Source of the DNA: Novosphingobium sp. Chol11
GTDB taxonomy: Bacteria; Pseudomonadota; Alphaproteobacteria; Sphingomonadales; Sphingomonadaceae
Assembly: GCA_945906105.1 (NCBI GenBank)
Contig: CAMDQO010000005.1
Coordinates: 80,109 to 144,108 of the forward strand
Direction: 5' to 3'
Length of the DNA stretch: 64,000 nt
Positions 1 to 9,104 of this stretch are shown in pieces (positions within the stretch are counted from its first letter, which is position 1; every line of letters starts with the position of its first letter). The notes beneath the pieces were generated by a model. That model was given only the letters and a program-made list of their open reading frames with translations, was not told the DNA's origin and did no database searches. Both the position numbers and the translations under genes were made by a program.

Positions 1-1
1 C

Positions 2-112
2 AATATGGACGCCCGCATCCGCGCCGTGGCCGAACGCGAGGACGGTTCGATCTGGGTGCTGGAGGATGGCGAGGGCGGACGCTTGCTGAAGCTCAGCCCC
101 AAAACGCAGTAA
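2..112 (+). CDS. C-terminal end of a sugar-dehydrogenase-like protein (partial)
   Basis: Only the last 36 codons lie in the window; the gene enters from the left and ends in TAA. The readable tail contains a segment of the form DGSIWVLEDGEGGRLLKL, which resembles the last beta-propeller blade of PQQ-dependent soluble aldose/sorbosone dehydrogenases, where a 'DG.ly.l.d...g.l.rl' pattern closes the protein. The match is short, so the family call is an inference. It could be another beta-propeller protein. Confidence 0.5.
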   Translation, partial: NMDARIRAVAEREDGSIWVLEDGEGGRLLKLSPKTQ

Positions 113-157
113 AATTTATCGACAATAGCGCCCACCGCCCCTATCGGCCCGCGCTCC

Positions 158-667
158 ATGACTACGATTATTCCTTTAGCTGACATCGACTCTGCGCTGG
201 TCGAAGACCTCCTCGATACCGCCTTTGAGCCGTCGCGCCGCCAGCGCACGGCCTACAAAGTGCGTGAGGGGACGGAATATCTTGGCGCTCTGTCCTATGC
301 GGCGATTGATGAGCAGGACCGGTTGGTCGGCACCATTCAGTGCTGGCCGGTCGCGCTGACCACGCCACACGGTAAAGCCTCACCGATGATCATGGTCGGA
401 CCAGTGGCGGTGCTGCCCGAGCATCAGGGGCTCGGTTATGGCAAGGCATTGATGACCGCCGCGCTTGCTGCGCTCAACCCCGAAGCGCCGCTGCCGCAGG
501 TAATGATCGGCGATCCCGAATATTACGGCCGCTTCTGGGGGTTTACCAACACGCATACTGGCGGCTGGAGCCTGCCCGGCCCGTTTGACCCGGCTCGCCT
601 GCTGGTGCGCTGCGACAACCCCGCCGTGCTGCCGGAAAAGGGTATGCTTGGACCTTGGCTGCGCTAG
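158..667 (+). CDS. GNAT family N-acetyltransferase
   Basis: A 169-residue protein with the GNAT fold. Near residues 78-100 it has the acetyl-CoA binding motif (VGPVAVLPEHQGLGYGKALM), with the Q/R-x-x-G-x-G/A signature written here as Q-G-L-G-Y-G. The C-terminal part (EYYGRFWGF) matches the YhbS-type subgroup. Such enzymes move an acetyl group from acetyl-CoA to an amine; the substrate cannot be told from sequence. It lies 23 bp upstream of the DUF1285 gene on the same strand, so co-transcription is possible. ATG start at 158. Confidence 0.85.
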   Translation: MTTIIPLADIDSALVEDLLDTAFEPSRRQRTAYKVREGTEYLGALSYAAIDEQDRLVGTIQCWPVALTTPHGKASPMIMVGPVAVLPEHQGLGYGKALMTAALAALNPEAPLPQVMIGDPEYYGRFWGFTNTHTGGWSLPGPFDPARLLVRCDNPAVLPEKGMLGPWLR

Positions 668-690
668 GCTGATCTGGCATCGCATAACCG

Positions 691-1236
691 ATGCCTTACG
701 ATCCGCCACCAGACCTTGCCGCACTGTCGCTTTCAGAGATTGCGGCGCTGATCGAGGCGCGCAAGCTTCCCCCGGTCGATCAGTGGCACCCTGCACATCG
801 CGGTGACAGCGAGATGCGGATTGCCGCAGACGGGCGCTGGTTCCACCAAGGCGGCGAAATCCGGCGTCCTGCCATGGTCCGCGCCTTTTCCAGCTTGCTG
901 CGCCGTGATGAGGCGGGTCAACACTGGTTGGTTACACCCCAGGAAATGCAGAGCATCGAGGTGGAGGACGCCGCCTTCGTGGCCGTTGATGTGGTGCATG
1001 AAGGCGATGCCCTCGCCTTTCGGCTGAGCACTGACGACACGGTGATCGCCGGGCCCGATCATCCGATCATCGCGCGCGGCGATGCAGAGGTGCCAGCGCT
1101 GTACATCGCGGTGCGCCACGGCTGCGAGGCGCGGCTCAACCGCAGCACTTATGGCCAGCTGATCGAACTGGCGCTGGCGAATGACAAACTGTCAGTCAGC
1201 AGCATGGGCGAAACATTCTCGCTGGTGCCAGCATGA
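691..1236 (+). CDS. DUF1285 domain-containing protein
   Basis: A 181-residue protein of the DUF1285 family. The N-terminal helix (residues 8-25) is followed by the family's typical WHPAHRGDSEMRI...GRWFHQGGEIRRPAMVRAFSSLLRRD region and a C-terminal beta domain. It has no signal peptide or membrane segment, so it is probably cytoplasmic. The function of the family is unknown. The stop codon overlaps the start of the Nudix gene by 4 bp (ATGA), which suggests translational coupling. This pairing with a CoA-type Nudix hydrolase, and the CCA enzyme that follows, is a familiar alphaproteobacterial gene order. Confidence 0.85.
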   Translation: MPYDPPPDLAALSLSEIAALIEARKLPPVDQWHPAHRGDSEMRIAADGRWFHQGGEIRRPAMVRAFSSLLRRDEAGQHWLVTPQEMQSIEVEDAAFVAVDVVHEGDALAFRLSTDDTVIAGPDHPIIARGDAEVPALYIAVRHGCEARLNRSTYGQLIELALANDKLSVSSMGETFSLVPA

Positions 1237-1835
1237 GCGAAGTCCACGATCGCTTCACCCGCCATTACCAAGCAGGTTATGATGGCTCACCCCCGCCCGA
1301 ACTGTTTCATGATTGGAGCGCGGCGACCATTACCGAAGAGGAGTTCCGCCCCGCCGCCGTGCTCGTCGCCATGACCGAGCGCGCGGAACCCGGCATTCTC
1401 CTCATCCACCGCCCGTCCAATATGCGCGCCCATCCGGGGCAGATCGCCTTTCCCGGCGGCAAGATCGACCCCGGCGAAAGCGCAGAGGAAGCTGCCTTGC
1501 GTGAGGCATGGGAGGAACTGGGGATTCAGCCGGACCTCGTCAAAATCATCGGCAAGGGCGACGTTTATCGCGCCCACTCTGGCTATGAAATCACGCCCAT
1601 TCTGGCCACTGTCCCCGCCGATATCCGCATCACGCCCAACCCCACCGAGGTCGCGCAATGGTTCGAGGCACCCAGCGATTTCGTGCTACACTCCGATAAC
1701 CACGCGGAACGCTGGGTGGAATGGGATGGCGGAATGCGGCCTTTTTACGAGATCATGTGGCAGGAGCACAACATCTGGGGCGTCACCGCTGCGGTGATCG
1801 TCAACATGGCGCGCAGGCTGAAGTGGCATGGGTAG
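1233..1835 (+). CDS. Nudix hydrolase, CoA pyrophosphatase type
   Basis: A 200-residue Nudix hydrolase. The Nudix box G-x5-E-x7-R-E-x2-E-E-x-G-hydrophobic runs from G76 to I98. Just upstream lies LLIHRPSNMRAHPGQIAFPG, the extra signature of the CoA-diphosphatase subgroup (NudL/UPF0035), which splits coenzyme A into 3',5'-ADP and 4'-phosphopantetheine. The enzyme is expected to be cytoplasmic and metal dependent. Its start overlaps the DUF1285 stop (ATGA). A palindromic repeat begins 7 bp after its stop and fills the space before the CCA gene. Confidence 0.88.
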   Translation: MSEVHDRFTRHYQAGYDGSPPPELFHDWSAATITEEEFRPAAVLVAMTERAEPGILLIHRPSNMRAHPGQIAFPGGKIDPGESAEEAALREAWEELGIQPDLVKIIGKGDVYRAHSGYEITPILATVPADIRITPNPTEVAQWFEAPSDFVLHSDNHAERWVEWDGGMRPFYEIMWQEHNIWGVTAAVIVNMARRLKWHG

Positions 1836-1841
1836 ATGGGC

Positions 1842-1988
1842 TCACGCAAAGGCGCGAAGGCGCAAAGATGTTGTGAGCGCCGCAGGCTTTCTTGCTTCAT
1901 TCAGCGGTTGCTCAAAAAGCAGACTACAAGAAACTGAAAGGGCTGCGCCCCATGCACTAACTCTTTGCGCCTTCGCGCCTTTGCGTGA
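1842..1988. repeat. Palindromic intergenic repeat, family A, copy 1
   Basis: The arms at 1842-1867 and 1963-1988 are perfect 26-bp inverted repeats built from a tandem AAGGCGC-type unit. The core begins with GATGTTGTGAGCGCCGCAGG, shared exactly with copy 2 at 6310-6467, and then diverges. At one position both arms carry the change that separates this copy (GCGCGAAG) from copy 2 (GCGCAAAG). The element fills the space between the Nudix gene and the cca start. It encodes no credible protein. Confidence 0.9.
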
Positions 1989-2020
1989 ACAAATTCAACC
2001 TCTCTGCTAAGCGCACCTCC

Positions 2021-3229
2021 ATGACCGCCACGCTCCCCCCCGCCGACTGGACGATCCGCGATGATATCGCCGCGCTGATCGCCGCTCTGGGCTCCGCTAA
2101 CACCCGCTATGTCGGCGGCGCGGTGCGCGATACTTTGCTGGGCATCCCAGTAAAGGATGTCGATATTGCGACGCCGCTGGTGCCAGACGAAGTCATCGCC
2201 CGGCTGAACGCCGCAGGCATCCGCAATGTGCCGACCGGGATCGAACACGGCACCATCACCGCTGTGCTGCCCTTCGGCCCGGTGGAGATCACCACGCTGC
2301 GCCATGACGTCAGCACCGATGGCCGCCGCGCCACCGTGGCCTTCGCCAGCGACTGGCAGGACGATGCCGCAAGGCGCGATTTCACCATCAATGCGCTTTA
2401 TGCCGATCCGGCAACATTGGCGATATCGGACTATTTTGGCGGACTGGATGATCTGGCCATTCGCAAGGTTCGCTTCATCGGCGACGCCCGCAGCCGCATC
2501 CGTGAGGATCACTTGCGCATCCTGCGCTACTTCCGCTTTCAGGCAAGGTTTGGCAGCCAACCCGCTGATCCTGAAGCCGAAGAATCCTGCGCCGAACTCG
2601 CCGCCACGCTCAAAGGCCTGTCGCGGGAGCGGATCGGCATGGAAGTGCTCAACCTGCTGGCGCTCTCCGATCCAGCCCCCACCGTGAAGCGCATGGCCGA
2701 GCTGGGCGTGCTGGGGCAAGTGCTGCCCGAAGCCGATCCGCTGGCACTGGCGGCGCTGGTGGCGGCTGAATTGCGTGAGGACATAGCTCCTGACCCGATC
2801 CGCCGACTGGCATCGCTGCTGCCTGCTGATGCAGATTTGGCGCTGAAGGTGGCGGGCCGGTTCCGCCTGTCAGGCGCGCAGAAAAAGCGGCTGGTGGTGG
2901 CGGCCGCGCGCAGCCAAATGCCCTCTCCCCACCGTCACGCCTATCGCGTGCAGGTGCCCCGTGCCGGAGAAGAACCCCGCACCCTCGCCTATTACCTCGG
3001 TATGGAATCCGCGCTCGACCACCTGCTGCTGACCGGTGCCGATACGTCCCCGCTCACAGACTGGGAAATCCCCCGCTTCCCGCTCAAAGGCGGCCAGATC
3101 GTCGCGCGCGGGGTTCAGGCCGGGCCGGAAGTGGCGCGCATCTTGCGGGCGGTTGAAGATCGCTGGGTGGCGGAGGGGTTTCCCACCAAAGCGCGGGTTG
3201 CCGAAATTCTCGGTGAACTACTGCCTTGA
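2021..3229 (+). CDS. cca: CCA tRNA nucleotidyltransferase
   Basis: A 402-residue enzyme of the class II polymerase-beta-like nucleotidyltransferases, which adds or repairs the CCA 3' end of tRNAs. The N-terminus has the YVGGAVRD motif followed by the metal-binding D-x-D in DVDIAT, then the G...EHGTIT region. The RRDFTINAL motif and the helical neck (DHLRILRYFRFQARFG) follow. I chose ATG 2021 over an upstream GTG at 1985, because the upstream codon lies at the edge of the palindromic repeat and its extra 12 residues are not conserved-looking. The 3' end overlaps the convergent methyltransferase gene by 12 bp. Confidence 0.9.
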   Translation: MTATLPPADWTIRDDIAALIAALGSANTRYVGGAVRDTLLGIPVKDVDIATPLVPDEVIARLNAAGIRNVPTGIEHGTITAVLPFGPVEITTLRHDVSTDGRRATVAFASDWQDDAARRDFTINALYADPATLAISDYFGGLDDLAIRKVRFIGDARSRIREDHLRILRYFRFQARFGSQPADPEAEESCAELAATLKGLSRERIGMEVLNLLALSDPAPTVKRMAELGVLGQVLPEADPLALAALVAAELREDIAPDPIRRLASLLPADADLALKVAGRFRLSGAQKKRLVVAAARSQMPSPHRHAYRVQVPRAGEEPRTLAYYLGMESALDHLLLTGADTSPLTDWEIPRFPLKGGQIVARGVQAGPEVARILRAVEDRWVAEGFPTKARVAEILGELLP

Positions 3230-3967
3230 GTCAGCCGACACGACCAGACGATAACCGCAGTCCAGTTCCGCCAGATCAAGCAGCGCTGCATGACGCTCTG
3301 CCCAGTCCCCCGATGCGATATCCGCCTCAAGCTGCTCCAATTCCGCCGAAACGTCACCCAACGCATGGAACGAGGAAATCGCAGCCCGCACGCACGGATC
3401 GAGATAGGCGGACGGGCGTCTCCAGTACGAAGCGAGAAAGCCGTCTTGGCAATCGTGTGGAATCGGAACCGGGACAATGGAAACCGGCCCCATCGCCTGC
3501 GCATAGAACTCCATCGGCGGCATGATCGCCTCGTCGAGTGTGACGAGTTCGGGCAGGTAATCGGCCAGCCAGAACAGACCGTGGCTTGCATCGAACGTCA
3601 GGATGACAACCGGGCCGCGCGACACTCGGCGCAATTCACGCAGGCCCTGCGCCTTATCGGACCAATGATGCACCGTCAGCACGGCCATGACCGCATCGAA
3701 GGAAGCATCGGCGAAGGGCAGCGCCTCGGCTTGGCCCTGTATTACCCGAGTAGACTCGGGATGCTGCCGGATCATTTCAATCGACGGTTCGAGCGAGGTT
3801 ATCCGCCGTTCGGTCGGCTCGTAAGAACCTGCCCCGGCTCCGACATTGAGCACTGACACGGCATCACCCAGCGCATCGTCGATCCGTGCAGCTATGCGCG
3901 GGTCAGCGCGGCGCAAACGGGCATAGTCAATGCCGATTGTGCATAGGCTGCCATCAGAACTTCCCAT
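3218..3967 (-). CDS. Class I SAM-dependent methyltransferase
   Basis: A 249-residue Methyltransf_11-like protein. Motif I is [13 protein letters not shown] (near residue 40), followed by the acidic strand end SLEPS and the motif IV region [13 protein letters not shown]. The substrate cannot be inferred; small molecules are more likely than nucleic acid. Its start lies 14 bp inside the parC 3' end on the same strand, so it is probably translated from the parC transcript. At the other end it overlaps cca by 12 bp in convergent orientation. Confidence 0.85.
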   Translation of the reverse strand: MGSSDGSLCTIGIDYARLRRADPRIAARIDDALGDAVSVLNVGAGAGSYEPTERRITSLEPSIEMIRQHPESTRVIQGQAEALPFADASFDAVMAVLTVHHWSDKAQGLRELRRVSRGPVVILTFDASHGLFWLADYLPELVTLDEAIMPPMEFYAQAMGPVSIVPVPIPHDCQDGFLASYWRRPSAYLDPCVRAAISSFHALGDVSAELEQLEADIASGDWAERHAALLDLAELDCGYRLVVSADSRQ

Positions 3968-6239
3968 CCCTAGGAAACCCTGTCGGCGGCAGCCTGCCAG
4001 CAGCGCCCCTCGCCACCTTCCACAGCCGCATATCGCTCTCGGTCCGCACCCGCCCGGAATCGCCGCCCATTTTCCAGCTCAGCCCATCCTCCAGCTTCAG
4101 CGTCGTCGCATCGGCCAGCCCGCCGTCGCGGTAGCGTTGGAGGGTTACGCCTTGGCCCTTGGCGAGGACGGGCAGTTCTTCCAGGCTGAAGATCACCAGT
4201 TTACGGTTATCGCCAACAACAGCCACGTGATCGTGCTCTGCCGGGATTTCGCGCACTACGGCCAGCGTGACGCCGGGCTTGGTGTTCATCACGCCCCGGC
4301 CCTTGCGCGTTTCAGCGAGCAATTCGTCCGCCACAGCCGCAAAGCCACGTCCGGTGCTCGATGCCAGCAGCAGCTGCGCGCCGGGCCTATAGGCCAGCAC
4401 CTCGATAATCGCTGCCTCGGCATCAATATCAATCATGGTGCGGATCGGTTCGCCAAAGCCGCGCGCGCCGGGGAGTTTGTCGGCACCCAGCGTGTAAAAA
4501 CGCCCATTGTCGCAAGCGATCAGCAGCTTGTCGGTGGTCTGCGCATGGAAGGCCCAGGCCGGGCCATCGCCTTCCTTGAATTTGAAATCGCCATCCAGGG
4601 GAAGATGCCCCTTGGCCCCCTTGATCCAGCCCTTGGCTGAGAGGATCACCGTTACCGGCTCCTTCTCGATCATCGCGTCCATGTTGAATTCGCGGGTGGG
4701 AGCGGCTTCGGCGATGGTCGTGCGGCGGCGACCGAGCGCCGTATCCTCGGCATAGTCCTTGCGCAGATTGGCCAGATCGCGCTTGAGCCGGGTGCGCTGG
4801 CGGGCCGGGCTGTCGAGCAGCTTCTGGATTTCTTCCTGCTCGGCCAACAGCTCATCACGCTCACGTCGCAGTTCCATTTCCTCAAGCCGCCGCAAGCTGC
4901 GCAGCCGCATATTGAGGATCGCCTCGGCCTGCCGGTCAGTCAGTTCGAACTCGGCCATCATCACGGGCTTGGGCTCATCCTCGGTGCGGATGATCTCGAT
5001 GATCCGGTCAAGGTTGAGGAAGGCGATGATATAGCCGCCGAGCAGTTCCAGCCGCGCAGCGATCTTGTCGAGCCGGTGCTGGCTGCGGCGCAGCAGGATG
5101 TCGATCTGGGCGATCACCCATTCCTGCAACAGCAGCTTCAGCCCCAGCACACCGGGGGTGCGGGTGGCGTCGAGCACGTTGAGGTTGAGGCTGAAGCGCG
5201 ATTCCACGTCGCTCAGCTTGTAGAGCGATTCCTTGAGCAGATCGGGATCGACATTGCGGTTCTTGGGCACGAAGACGAGGCGAATCTGCTCATCGCTCTC
5301 GTCGCGAATATCCTCAAGGATCGGCAGCTTCTTGTCAGCGATCAGCGTCGCGATCTGCTCGATCAGCTTGCCTTTGGGCACCATGTAGGGAATCTCGCTG
5401 AGCACCAGCTGCCACATCCCGTTGCCCAAGCGTTCAATCCCGGCATCGCGGTCTTCGCTGTCTTTGGATTCGGCAGCATGAAAGCGCCCGCGCACCCTGA
5501 AGGCGCCCCTGCCGGTTTCATAGGCATGCGAAATCGCCGCCGGACTATCGACGATCACGCCGCCAGTCGGCAGGTCCGGCCCGTGGAACACCTCCATCAG
5601 CGCAGAGTGTTCAACGTGCGGATTGTCGATCAGCAGCAGCGTCGCGTCGATGATCTCAGCCACGTTATGGCTGGGGATCGATGTCGCCATGCCGACGGCG
5701 ATACCGGTCGCGCCGTTGGCCAGCAGATTGGGGAACAGGCCGGGGAAAATCTCCGGCTCCTCATCCTCGCCATTATAGGTCGGCTGGTAGTTGACCGTGC
5801 CTTCATCCAGCCCGGCCATCAGATGGATCGCCGTCTTGGTCATCCGCGCTTCGGTGTAGCGATAGGCGGCGGCGTTATCGCCATCGATATTGCCGAAGTT
5901 GCCCTGGCCATCAACCAGCGGATAACGCAGCGAGAAATCCTGCGCTAGCCGCACCATGGCATCATAGACCGACTGATCGCCATGCGGGTGATACTTGCCG
6001 ATGACATCGCCAACCACGCGCGCCGATTTCTTGTAGGCCTGGCTCGGATCAAGCTTGAGCTGCCGCATTGCCCACAGCAGGCGGCGGTGAACCGGCTTCA
6101 GCCCATCGCGCAGATCGGGGAGCGAGCGGGCGGTGATCGTTGACAGCGCATAGACGAGGTAACGCTCGGACAGCGCCGAATCGAACGGCGCATCGACGAT
6201 GGCATCAAAGGGATCGGGTTCGAGAGTTTCGGTCACCAT
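3954..6239 (-). CDS. parC: DNA topoisomerase IV subunit A
   Basis: A 761-residue type IIA topoisomerase A subunit that breaks and rejoins DNA with ParE to decatenate chromosomes. The N-terminal winged-helix domain has the active-site tyrosine Y128 in [11 protein letters not shown]. The quinolone-contact stretch is [16 protein letters not shown], with Q89 at the position of GyrA Ser83 and D93 at Asp87. A long coiled-coil arm (about 380-480) and a C-terminal beta-pinwheel domain follow. Length and the shorter C-terminal domain fit ParC rather than GyrA. A family A repeat lies upstream at 6310-6467. Confidence 0.95.
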   Translation of the reverse strand: MVTETLEPDPFDAIVDAPFDSALSERYLVYALSTITARSLPDLRDGLKPVHRRLLWAMRQLKLDPSQAYKKSARVVGDVIGKYHPHGDQSVYDAMVRLAQDFSLRYPLVDGQGNFGNIDGDNAAAYRYTEARMTKTAIHLMAGLDEGTVNYQPTYNGEDEEPEIFPGLFPNLLANGATGIAVGMATSIPSHNVAEIIDATLLLIDNPHVEHSALMEVFHGPDLPTGGVIVDSPAAISHAYETGRGAFRVRGRFHAAESKDSEDRDAGIERLGNGMWQLVLSEIPYMVPKGKLIEQIATLIADKKLPILEDIRDESDEQIRLVFVPKNRNVDPDLLKESLYKLSDVESRFSLNLNVLDATRTPGVLGLKLLLQEWVIAQIDILLRRSQHRLDKIAARLELLGGYIIAFLNLDRIIEIIRTEDEPKPVMMAEFELTDRQAEAILNMRLRSLRRLEEMELRRERDELLAEQEEIQKLLDSPARQRTRLKRDLANLRKDYAEDTALGRRRTTIAEAAPTREFNMDAMIEKEPVTVILSAKGWIKGAKGHLPLDGDFKFKEGDGPAWAFHAQTTDKLLIACDNGRFYTLGADKLPGARGFGEPIRTMIDIDAEAAIIEVLAYRPGAQLLLASSTGRGFAAVADELLAETRKGRGVMNTKPGVTLAVVREIPAEHDHVAVVGDNRKLVIFSLEELPVLAKGQGVTLQRYRDGGLADATTLKLEDGLSWKMGGDSGRVRTESDMRLWKVARGAAGRLPPTGFPRDGKF

Positions 6240-6309
6240 GCGGTGGCCCTAGCAATGGGCGGGAAGGGATTCCACTGCGGGTGCAGGGTTTTGCGCAGGC
6301 TTTGCTATA

Positions 6310-6467
6310 ATTGATTCACGCAAAGGCGCAAAGGCGCAAAGATGTTGTGAGCGCCGCAGGCCGTCCACTTTCATTGGCCGTTCGCGTCAATCAAAACATC
6401 CGAAGGCTGAAGGGGCTACGCCCAAAGCACCAACTCTTTGCGCCTTTGCGCCTTTGCGTGAATCAAT
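6310..6467. repeat. Palindromic intergenic repeat, family A, copy 2
   Basis: The arms at 6310-6341 and 6436-6467 are perfect 32-bp inverted repeats with three AAGGCGC-type units. The core shares GATGTTGTGAGCGCCGCAGG and the CTGAAGGGGCTACGCCC-like segment with copy 1 at 1842-1988, while the middle has diverged. It fills the gap between parC and the ferredoxin gene, ending 2 bp from the ferredoxin stop, so it lies in the 3' untranslated region of the Fe-S operon. Confidence 0.9.
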
Positions 6468-6468
6468 C

Positions 6469-6807
6469 CTACCGCCGCTGCATATCCCGGCTTTCCCCCG
6501 GAATTCTCACCTCAAGCCCATCAAGCGCACCGCTGAGCAAAATCTGGCAGGAAAGGCGACTGGTTCGCGCGACATCGGCGGCGAGATCGAGCATATCTTC
6601 TTCGTCAGCGCTGGCGGGATCGAGCTTGGAGAACCATTCCTTGGCGACGATGACGTGGCAGGTGGAGCAGGCCATCTGACCTTCGCACGTGCCTTCGAGC
6701 GGCATGCCCTTAGCCTGCGCCAGTTCGAGCAGACGGGTGCCCGGCGCAGCTTCTGCTGAAACGCGCTCACCATTGGGGGTGATGAAGGTAATCTTGATCA
6801 AATTCAA
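6469..6807 (-). CDS. 2Fe-2S ferredoxin, ISC/adrenodoxin type
   Basis: A 112-residue ferredoxin. The cluster ligands follow the adrenodoxin/Fdx pattern C-x5-C-x2-C (CEGQMACSTC) plus a distal cysteine in SRLSCQI. Ferredoxins of this type give electrons to Fe-S assembly or to cytochromes P450. Being last in an operon with two cysteine desulfurases favours Fe-S assembly. The start is a TTG overlapping the desulfurase stop (TTGA), which implies translational coupling. The stop abuts a family A palindrome. Confidence 0.88.
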   Translation of the reverse strand: MNLIKITFITPNGERVSAEAAPGTRLLELAQAKGMPLEGTCEGQMACSTCHVIVAKEWFSKLDPASADEEDMLDLAADVARTSRLSCQILLSGALDGLEVRIPGESRDMQRR

Positions 6808-7883
6808 ACTCCCTGCGCCGCCGCCGCGGCATTCAGCATTGCGCAGGCATCCTGTATCTCCAGCTCTGTGGTATAACGGCCAAATCCCAGCCGGATAGAG
6901 CTTTTGAGCGCTTTGTCGGGCAGGCCAAGCGCTTGCAGCACGCGGCTGGGCTCACCCTTGCCGCTGGCGCAGGCGGAACCGGCTGAGAAGGCGAGGCCGC
7001 GCAGTTCGGACATCAGGCGGCCGACATCCAAGCCAGCTCGGCGCAGATTGACATTGCCCTTCCAGCGATGGGTGGCGCTGCCGTTTAGCTGCCAGAGGGG
7101 CATCAGGCTAAGCGTCAGGTCAAACAGCGCGGCGCAGTGAGTCTCATCCTGCTCCAGACGCGCTTTCGCCAGTGCCGCCGCCGCACCGAAGCCAGCGCAG
7201 AGCGCGGGGCTGAGTGTGCCTGAGCGCAGGCCGCCCTCCTGTCCGCCGCCAAACACAATGGGCGAAAGCTCCACCCCATCACGCAGCCACAGCGCGCCGA
7301 TGCCTTTAGGACCGTACATCTTGTGGCCGGTGATCGCGATCATATCTGCTTCGGTGGGCATGGCGATCTTGCCGTAGCCCTGAACCGCATCGCACACGAA
7401 CAGCGCGCCGATGGCGTGAGCGGCGCGCGCCAGTTCATCGATCGGCTGGAACACGCCGATCTCGTTATTGACCTGCATCACCGCGACCAGATCGGTGCCC
7501 ATCGACAGCGGCTTTTGCGGATCGAGCAGGCCTTCTGAATCCACCTCCAGCAGCTCAACCCATGCGCCGCTGGCTTCTGCCGATTTCAGAACAGCAGAAT
7601 GTTCAATATTGGAAACAGCGATTTGGCGGGGTTTGCTACCAACAATTGCGAGGTTAAGCGCCTCAGTCGCGCCGCTGGTGAAAATCACCCGGCCACCCGG
7701 CGGCAGCAGCGCCGCCAGCTGATCGCGCGCCACCTCGACAGCGGCTGCAGCAGCGCGGCCAGGAACATGGGGGCTGTGCGGGTTGGCAAATCCCATGGCG
7801 TCGGCGCCGGATAGCCACGGCAACATCGCCTCACGCGCTTCGGGGGCCAGCGGTGTGGTCGCCTGATAATCGAGGTAGATCAT
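6804..7883 (-). CDS. Cysteine desulfurase, second of a tandem pair
   Basis: A 359-residue PLP enzyme of the NifS/IscS class that takes sulfur from L-cysteine for Fe-S clusters or tRNA thiolation. It has the N-terminal YLDYQATTP motif, the SGATEALNLA region, the PLP-stacking histidine in SNIEHSAV, the Schiff-base lysine in ITGHKMYGP and the catalytic cysteine in SAGSACASGKGEPS. The start is ATG 7883, which overlaps the upstream desulfurase stop (ATGA). A longer reading frame adds 11 residues that do not fit the family. It is followed by the ferredoxin at a TTGA overlap. Confidence 0.9.
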   Translation of the reverse strand: MIYLDYQATTPLAPEAREAMLPWLSGADAMGFANPHSPHVPGRAAAAAVEVARDQLAALLPPGGRVIFTSGATEALNLAIVGSKPRQIAVSNIEHSAVLKSAEASGAWVELLEVDSEGLLDPQKPLSMGTDLVAVMQVNNEIGVFQPIDELARAAHAIGALFVCDAVQGYGKIAMPTEADMIAITGHKMYGPKGIGALWLRDGVELSPIVFGGGQEGGLRSGTLSPALCAGFGAAAALAKARLEQDETHCAALFDLTLSLMPLWQLNGSATHRWKGNVNLRRAGLDVGRLMSELRGLAFSAGSACASGKGEPSRVLQALGLPDKALKSSIRLGFGRYTTELEIQDACAMLNAAAAAQGV

Positions 7884-8956
7884 GCTGCCCTCACTTGCGC
7901 CGCCATCGAGAGCCACACATCACTAAAGCGTTCGATGTCCGCCACAGTCGTGTTCCAACCCAAACTCACCCGGATCGTCCGGTCAGCCAGTTCATCCTCC
8001 ACGCCCATCGCAGCCAGCACAGGGCTGCGCCGCATCGAGCCTGATGAGCATGCGCTACCCTGACTCACGGCAATATTTGCCAGATCGAAGCGCATCAACT
8101 GCGCGCTTCCGGAAAGTCCGGGCATGGCGACCGCGTGAATGAAAGCAGTCGGTGCATCGAGCCGGTCCGCAAGCCATGTGCCGCCGCTTGCGCGGACTTC
8201 GACCGCAAAGTTCTGCATCGCTTCCCACACACCTTCGGCAAGATAAGGGTAATTACAGGCTTCGAGCGCGGCAGCCATGCCAAGCACTCCGGGCAGATTT
8301 TCAGTCCCGCGCCGGTAGCCCCGTTCCTGTCCGCCATCGGGCAGCAGCATCGCGTAATCGCGCACCAGCAATGCGCCAATCCCCACTGGCCCGCCAAATT
8401 TGTGCGCGGCGATGATGGCCATGTCCACTTCATGCGGCAGCGGATACTTGCCGGCGCTTTGCGAACAATCGGTCACGATCAGCCCGCCTGCATCGTGGAC
8501 GCAATCGACCAGATCGCCAAGGTTCTGGGCATTGCCCGTCTCGGAATTGACCCATTGGATGGCCACCACCGGCTTGGTCGCCTTGGCCAGCACTGCTTCC
8601 AGCACATCCTGATCAACCGCTCCGTCGGCCAGAACTGGAAGGCGGGGCGCACCCGGAGCGGCAGCAAGCACGCTATCGTGCTCTACCGCGCTGAGCAGCC
8701 GCTCGGTCGCATTCGCACGGCCCAGTGCCAGCGCTGCCGCTTCACTCGCTCCAGAGGTGAAAATAACCTCGCCGTCCCACTTCAGCACTTCTGCTATCCG
8801 CTCACGCGCCTCTTCCAGAGCCTCCCGTGCAGCCCGTCCCGCCTTGTGCGGAGAGCTGGGATTGGCCCAGATCGCGTAGCCTTCAGCCATGGCTTCGCGC
8901 GCTGCGGGGAGCAGCGGCGTGGTTGCGGCATGGTCAAGGTAAAGCGAATCCATCAT
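7880..8956 (-). CDS. Cysteine desulfurase, first of a tandem pair
   Basis: A 358-residue PLP-dependent cysteine desulfurase. Motifs are YLDHAATTPL at the N-terminus, the histidine in SAVEHDSV, the lysine in IAAHKFGGP and the catalytic cysteine in SQGSACSSGS. Two ATG codons (8956 and 8953) are possible starts; a GGA-rich ribosome site precedes both. It differs clearly from the downstream paralogue around the lysine and the catalytic loop, so this is not a recent duplication. It heads a three-gene operon and is divergent from the alpha/beta hydrolase at 9105. Confidence 0.9.
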   Translation of the reverse strand: MMDSLYLDHAATTPLLPAAREAMAEGYAIWANPSSPHKAGRAAREALEEARERIAEVLKWDGEVIFTSGASEAAALALGRANATERLLSAVEHDSVLAAAPGAPRLPVLADGAVDQDVLEAVLAKATKPVVAIQWVNSETGNAQNLGDLVDCVHDAGGLIVTDCSQSAGKYPLPHEVDMAIIAAHKFGGPVGIGALLVRDYAMLLPDGGQERGYRRGTENLPGVLGMAAALEACNYPYLAEGVWEAMQNFAVEVRASGGTWLADRLDAPTAFIHAVAMPGLSGSAQLMRFDLANIAVSQGSACSSGSMRRSPVLAAMGVEDELADRTIRVSLGWNTTVADIERFSDVWLSMAAQVRAA

Positions 8957-9104
8957 TTTCCGTCGAAATCGTTGCTTTTCGGGCACTCGTTTCTATATAG
9001 CGCCTGCTTCCCGATAATAGCCCCGAACGGACCGGCATCCGATTATTCCCCGGACGCCGCATCAGATTCCGACTTTGGGGGCCAGCAACGCAGGTCCGTG
9101 CCCT

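Noticed and set aside
1828..2010. Short frames encoding HAKARRRKD-like peptides in the family A repeats
   Set aside because: These arise from the repeated arm sequence itself; no conserved protein or ribosome site.
5076..5948. Reading frame opposite parC (290 codons)
   Set aside because: Antisense shadow with no domain.
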